From positions 1,384-65,383 of the forward strand of contig DJER01000033.1 in the NCBI GenBank assembly GCA_002431905.1: DNA of 64,000 nucleotides, given 5' to 3'. Below the pieces are notes generated by a model, which was not told the origin of the DNA, did not search any database, and was given only the letters and a program-made list of their open reading frames with translations. Origin of the DNA: Christensenella sp. UBA5893 (GTDB lineage: Bacteria > Bacillota > Clostridia > Christensenellales > UBA1242). Below, one piece after another: positions 62,101-64,000 of this stretch; positions within the stretch are counted from its first letter, which is position 1; each line of letters starts with the position of its first letter. Made by a program: the position numbers and the translations under genes.

Positions 62101-62733
62101 GATTTTAATGCATTTAGTGGTTGCGAAGTCTTGAATAATGTAACACTTCCACAATGCCTTATAGAAATTGGAAGCAGTGCATTTGAAAATTGTAAAAAAT
62201 TGGAAAGTATAGTATTGCCGGATAGTCTAACAACAATAGGTAGTTATGCATTTAATGGGTGCACTAGATTAATAAGTATTGTTATACCAAAAAGCATTAC
62301 CGAATTAAATGGTACATTTGATGGTTGTACAAACTTGGAAAGTATTACACTTCCAGAGGGCTTAACAAGTATTGGAAGTAGAACTTTTAGAAATACAAGA
62401 TTGACAAGCATAGTTATTCCTGTAGGAGTAACAGAGATTGGTTATGAAGCCTTTAAATCTTGTTGGAAGTTAACAGAAGTTACACTTTCAGAGAGTCTTA
62501 CAACTATTGGTGAAAGTGCATTTATGGGCTGTGAAATATCAAGCATCGTAATTCCAAAAAAGGTTACATCAATAGGAATGGGTGCTTTTGATATTTGGGA
62601 TTTGAAATCTGCTACTTTTGAAGACCCAAATGGATGGAAAGTTGTTGGACAATCTTTAACATTAACAGACCCAGCAAAAAATGCTGAATATTTAAGGAGT
62701 ACATATGATTCGGTTACTTGGACAAAATCATAA
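56149..62733 (+). CDS. Giant BspA-like leucine-rich repeat surface protein
   Basis: The protein has 2194 residues. An N-terminal signal peptide (KKLKVCLSIATVCLAIAVLC, cleavage near residue 27) is followed by about 950 residues of beta-rich, Asp/Ser/Thr-rich sequence without a recognised family. From about residue 1005 to 2165 run several dozen LRR_5 units of about 23 residues with the pattern SIxIPDSVTxIGxxAFxxCxxL. Some units are nearly identical at DNA level 138 bp apart (62050 and 62188), a sign of recent duplication. It ends in a conserved cap, LTLTDPAKNAEYLRSTYDSVTWTKS, without LPxTG or membrane anchor. Related BspA proteins bind host proteins or other bacteria. Expression is probably controlled by the divergent XRE repressor. 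Confidence 0.9.
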   Translation: MKKLKVCLSIATVCLAIAVLCFGVIAATQVTYTIGGSVSYVVTDAFVDIKTRVYTSQEKATSDTKLLAKSNYLTSATYIASALENDTLTEVEKYSDGRLDANTLKDQRDPAIYPDQTADTKINIDYSNSNYTWYIVVSITNLADNTVWANVSKQTFTGDFNSFANYTGGIDSIAKDETKSIVLGFSIKDQKTSIKDSTFDYSLTISADQDAKPELDTNPRVESLGKYYTPRKVSKNLGKGITNIQTEIETPVGNLDDAYKYIQDNNLEFSDLNSIPEELHGYSLLNINLPKSLTDYSLIYDIIVKVGNDKSSLAENASSSTNFLEEIKVIDRNLLSIKDIWDTDEYKNAQAIELNPTTIPEKSISDESKNEREMFITDFSNLKSSDITIVIKYSSIISILAIAYAKEGIAIELSMDLYSSKETPMITIGQETTSNLPSGEFSLGADLSYFFTVFDVPQGAVNVELTYNEPSYLNDDKETMYAYASIIAFKNDISSSIKEKYEKVSMLEENEVISQELYANGNRDSNSGIHDIKIYDLNDLQKFTLILDYGALTNSEILEYKFNKPFAFNIKAIFKDKEGNVVGSEISVPILERKAVYLEQSSKELTMSSQYYFAYTFDIPTDILKANITYDRSKSYGSTNFSTFTTYLIKGDATAEEIAKHDINSDGWIDENKININTKGDSNTALATISDVDLSGTTKATLIFLPSDSDILRDNLQDGFYANLTIELKNSEGVTVETKAIEKLELNWTKDCPAVAYGIALNYTIADEASNVDFQAVLDESYREAMVQSIEFMAILPGEWTFSSFYLAMMNEELSENDVLWMASGDCIQEDMSVIGSFNAPDGISKITLVAMAGLDKTTFEVGKKNNFPCDITFSYTGHDPSEEYIKVNYNENVEHLFVKKAYLEGSEDSYSFNKSGDYYYQNFQVKNCFDKYEEVNLYFEDMDGEYSILKGNRDSIGSDLTDIIATINSPNGVVTLTKDMGDEFCLVSSKDQTKMSIKPSLEKVTFDYELLRDDTLALTKYWDDGTTSLVIPDAIDGHMVSTIRSNTIYNNNTITELTVPDSIYRIEDESLYCPKLKTATMPYMAGIYQIDTWNDPTYINFPTLETLNLTKSGEFILNKGTTGFISGLDSLKTINFSDEVKDILIKHATDVTNLSAVSFSKNVQSFVLEFSYYYNPSDIPVIKNNTNNGLSILTARDNSTKVLVKALDSAPETITKEMLSGVKVIADSAFTNDNSVVKTIELPIGVEYIGNSALNTKYDSSLNVSLPSTIKELGAGALGNFTSPIADDNALRMIESYDNPEVKYLVSRDSSKIQSNITKDMLKGVRCIYGSTFYRDNGLKSIDIPETVMDIGDSAFSYTSLTSITLPSQLTKIKSSTFMYSTLSSIDIPNGVTTIESNAFESTDISNVRIPDSVISIGSKAFNVCSKLTDITLPNNLIDLSEDSFTGCNLSYISMKGKSRKYLVSNNCLINRYNNSIALACKNSTIPTDSEVAIINENAFNGLSITSVVIPNNITTIENYAFKDCKELVFVVIPDSVKKMGNNVFEGCTNLQSVVMSKNLSTIPYNTFLNCKKLTSVKLPEKLRTIGDYSFKNCTSLREIEIPDRTTTIEDGAFEGCESLEKVTLSKKMVRIGDDAFYGCKALKTIDLPTGLKKIEGGAFSNSGITEITLPNTLIEIGKSAFSKTNLTTITIPDSVTEVGTGAFTYCDKLTSFKLSKKMTSIPEDMFEYCSALENVTIPGNIKQVSGDAFNSCSNLTTVVFEEGIETINGCAFGRCSKLKSIQLPSTIKSIEGSSFEYCGAFETINFSGNDTFKLISGCLINTSTNALVVGTNNATIPTDTGITSIDSCAFHSRTITSANIPNTVTMIGSNAFENCRTLTNVIIPDSVITISYHAFGGCSALTSIVIPDSVKYMYFNVFSDCTNLESVKLSKNLTDISSSAFSGCENLKTIEIPNGVTSIGYYAFQNCKKLESVVFPDSLTTIDFNAFSGCEVLNNVTLPQCLIEIGSSAFENCKKLESIVLPDSLTTIGSYAFNGCTRLISIVIPKSITELNGTFDGCTNLESITLPEGLTSIGSRTFRNTRLTSIVIPVGVTEIGYEAFKSCWKLTEVTLSESLTTIGESAFMGCEISSIVIPKKVTSIGMGAFDIWDLKSATFEDPNGWKVVGQSLTLTDPAKNAEYLRSTYDSVTWTKS

Positions 62734-62737
62734 TATC

Positions 62738-62770
62738 AAAAAAGTTTGAGAAATTTCTCAAACTTTTTTT
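62738..62770. terminator. Terminator after the LRR gene
   Basis: AAAAAAGTTTGAGA (62738-62751), AATT loop, TCTCAAACTTTTTT (62756-62769): the same 14-bp stem as the terminator at 55784, only the loop differs. Confidence 0.93.
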
Positions 62771-62780
62771 ATGCGATGGG

Positions 62781-63098
62781 TTATTTCTTGAAATAGGTTG
62801 CACAGAGTGGCTTGTTTTTTATGCAGTTGATTGTTATGCCATTTGCTTCGCAAGTTTGGTTGTTACGGAACAGGCAATCGGCTTGACAATGTATACAACC
62901 TTTTTTACTTTCTCTATGTGAATGATACTTTGGTGGAGTTTTATCAAAAATTTCTTTTGATGTGTCGGGAATGTTTTTTAGTTCATCGTTTTTTTTATAG
63001 TCAGTACAATTTATTTTGCCTCCAATTAGTATTTTTTTGCTTGTGCAAGAAAAACCCTTATTATACACGCAACTTCTTTCTCTGCAAATTATATCCAT
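62781..63098 (-). CDS. Cysteine-rich protein with two DUF1540-like motifs
   Basis: The protein has 105 residues and 10-11 cysteines. CRERSCVYNKGFSCTSKKILIG and CIHCQADCLFRNNQTCEANG repeat the C-x4-C-x-Y/F-N-x4-C pattern of DUF1540 domains, which probably bind metal. A histidine (HSH) is in the linker. AAGGAG precedes the ATG. Function is unknown. Confidence 0.75.
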   Translation of the reverse strand: MDIICRERSCVYNKGFSCTSKKILIGGKINCTDYKKNDELKNIPDTSKEIFDKTPPKYHSHRESKKGCIHCQADCLFRNNQTCEANGITINCIKNKPLCATYFKK

Positions 63099-63155
63099 AT
63101 TTCTCCTTTTATTTTTTGCTTTGTAAACAAATATTAATTTATTTTTTAATTATTA

Positions 63156-63185
63156 TTGACTTATACCCAAAATTTAAACTAAAAT
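63156..63185 (+). promoter_or_regulatory. Promoter of rplI
   Basis: TTGACT (63156-63161), 18 bp, TAAAAT (63180-63185), then AAAAGGAG before the ATG at 63207. Confidence 0.6.
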
Positions 63186-63206
63186 ATATGCATAAAAGGA
63201 GAAGTT

Positions 63207-63650
63207 ATGAAGGTTATATTGCAAAAAGATGTAAAAGGTACAGGCAAAAAAGGTGAGATTGTGAATGTCGCAGATGGTTTTGGAAAAAACTTTTTGATAA
63301 AAAATGGTCTTGCAGTTATTGCAAATAACTCAAATTTAAACGATACAGTAAACAAAAAGGTTGCCCAAGATTACCACAAAGAACAAGAGATTTTGGCTGC
63401 AAAAGAAAAAGCAAAAAATCTTGAAGGAAAAGAAGTTGTTGTTGGAATCAAATGTGGCGAAAATGGCAAAATCTTTGGAGCTGTTACAAGCAAAGAAATT
63501 GCAGAAGCATTGAGCAAACAAAATTTTGATATTGACAAAAGAAAAATAGAATTAAAAGAACCAATAAAATTTGCGGGGATATACAAACTTCGTGTAAGAC
63601 TTTATGAAGGTGTGTATGCTAACATTGTGGTTAGGGTACAAAATGTATGA
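63207..63650 (+). CDS. rplI: 50S ribosomal protein L9
   Basis: The protein has 147 residues. MKVILQKDVKGTGKKGEIVN and VADGFGKNFLIKNGLA at the N-terminus, a long connecting helix rich in Lys/Glu and the C-terminal domain (KIFGAVTSKEIAEAL) are typical. Its stop overlaps the next start (ATGA). Confidence 0.97.
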   Translation: MKVILQKDVKGTGKKGEIVNVADGFGKNFLIKNGLAVIANNSNLNDTVNKKVAQDYHKEQEILAAKEKAKNLEGKEVVVGIKCGENGKIFGAVTSKEIAEALSKQNFDIDKRKIELKEPIKFAGIYKLRVRLYEGVYANIVVRVQNV

Positions 63651-64000
63651 GAGTTTGCAATCTATCAAGTGGCAGTGATGGTAATTCAACTTATGTGGAA
63701 ACTGATAGTGCAAAAGTTTTGGTTGACATTGGAATTAGTGCAACTGAAATTGTCAAAAGATTAAAATGTCTTAATGTTGAGCCACAAGATATTGACGCAA
63801 TACTTATATCTCATGAGCATAGCGACCATATTAAAGGACTTGATATTTTTGCATCAAAGTACAAAACAAAAGTTTATGTACACGAAAAGGGAATGGGTGC
63901 TGTATATGCAAAAATGAAAAAATTGAATGCAAGCCAAATGTATGCTTTTGGCGATTTTGCGTTTAATATAAAGGATTTGCTAGTTGACACAGCAAGTCTT
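63647..64000 (+). CDS. MBL-fold metallo-hydrolase, WalJ/YycJ-like (3' end outside the window)
   Basis: The visible 118 residues begin MRVCNLSSGSDGNSTYVET, typical of WalJ/YycJ proteins, and contain the metal-binding HEHSDH motif of the metallo-beta-lactamase fold, followed by KGLDIFASKYKTKVYV. Family members act on DNA or cell-wall related processes alongside the WalRK system. The start overlaps the rplI stop by four bases. The gene runs off the window. Confidence 0.9.
   Translation, partial: MRVCNLSSGSDGNSTYVETDSAKVLVDIGISATEIVKRLKCLNVEPQDIDAILISHEHSDHIKGLDIFASKYKTKVYVHEKGMGAVYAKMKKLNASQMYAFGDFAFNIKDLLVDTASL

Noticed and set aside
1..64000. tRNA, rRNA genes or CRISPR arrays
   Set aside because: No cloverleaf-like sequence, conserved rRNA segment or regular array of short repeats with unique spacers was noticed.

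Overview
The window is AT-rich, fully bacterial, uses TGA as a stop, and is packed with short operons on both strands. Zinc-ribbon forms of S14, L32, L36 and adenylate kinase, together with DUF4364, YlbJ, a KOW protein between map and infA, a BspA-type leucine-rich repeat giant protein and a phosphoketolase-Pta-AckA fermentation set, point to an anaerobic, probably host-associated, uncultured member of the Bacillota (Clostridia-like). The species cannot be named from sequence alone.

Layout. 1-11 kb is accessory in character: a Sel1-repeat protein, DUF1697, a divergent TetR/methyltransferase locus with a shared operator, a Vat-like acetyltransferase, a lipoprotein gene broken by a 147-bp repeat insertion, an MTH1-like Nudix enzyme, a VbhA/Fic toxin-antitoxin pair and a CadC/ArsR-like metal sensor. 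11-25 kb mixes housekeeping genes (alr, rsmD, guanylate kinase) with a SDR, a methyltransferase, phosphoketolase, a transglutaminase-like protein and a NitT/TauT-type ABC importer. 25-33 kb holds an ABC-2 exporter operon with a DUF4364 regulator, a YlbJ-like protein, and pta-ackA followed by rpmF. 33.6-36.3 kb is an isolated VirB4-type ATPase. 37-40 kb carries groES-groEL and engB. 40-55.8 kb is the full S10-spc-alpha ribosomal cluster, from rpsJ to rplQ, including secY, adk, map, infA and rpoA. 55.8-62.7 kb is an XRE regulator divergent from a 2194-residue LRR surface protein. The window ends with a DUF1540-like protein, rplI and the start of a WalJ-like metallo-hydrolase.

How genes work together. 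Phosphoketolase makes acetyl-phosphate from sugar phosphates, and AckA can turn it into acetate and ATP, with Pta linking to acetyl-CoA. The ribosomal cluster has one clear promoter upstream of a structured leader. Promoters follow a vegetative sigma consensus (TTGACA, 17 bp, TATACT/TATGCT/TATAAT). At least two genes, rsmD and engB, appear to be transcribed without a leader.

The most interesting non-genic signals are: a 147-bp structured repeat (two near-identical copies and one decayed copy), one of which splits a lipoprotein ORF so cleanly that removing it restores the frame; a TetR operator filling the spacer of one promoter and lying at the start site of the opposite one; and twin 31-bp-spaced operators between the XRE gene and the giant LRR gene.
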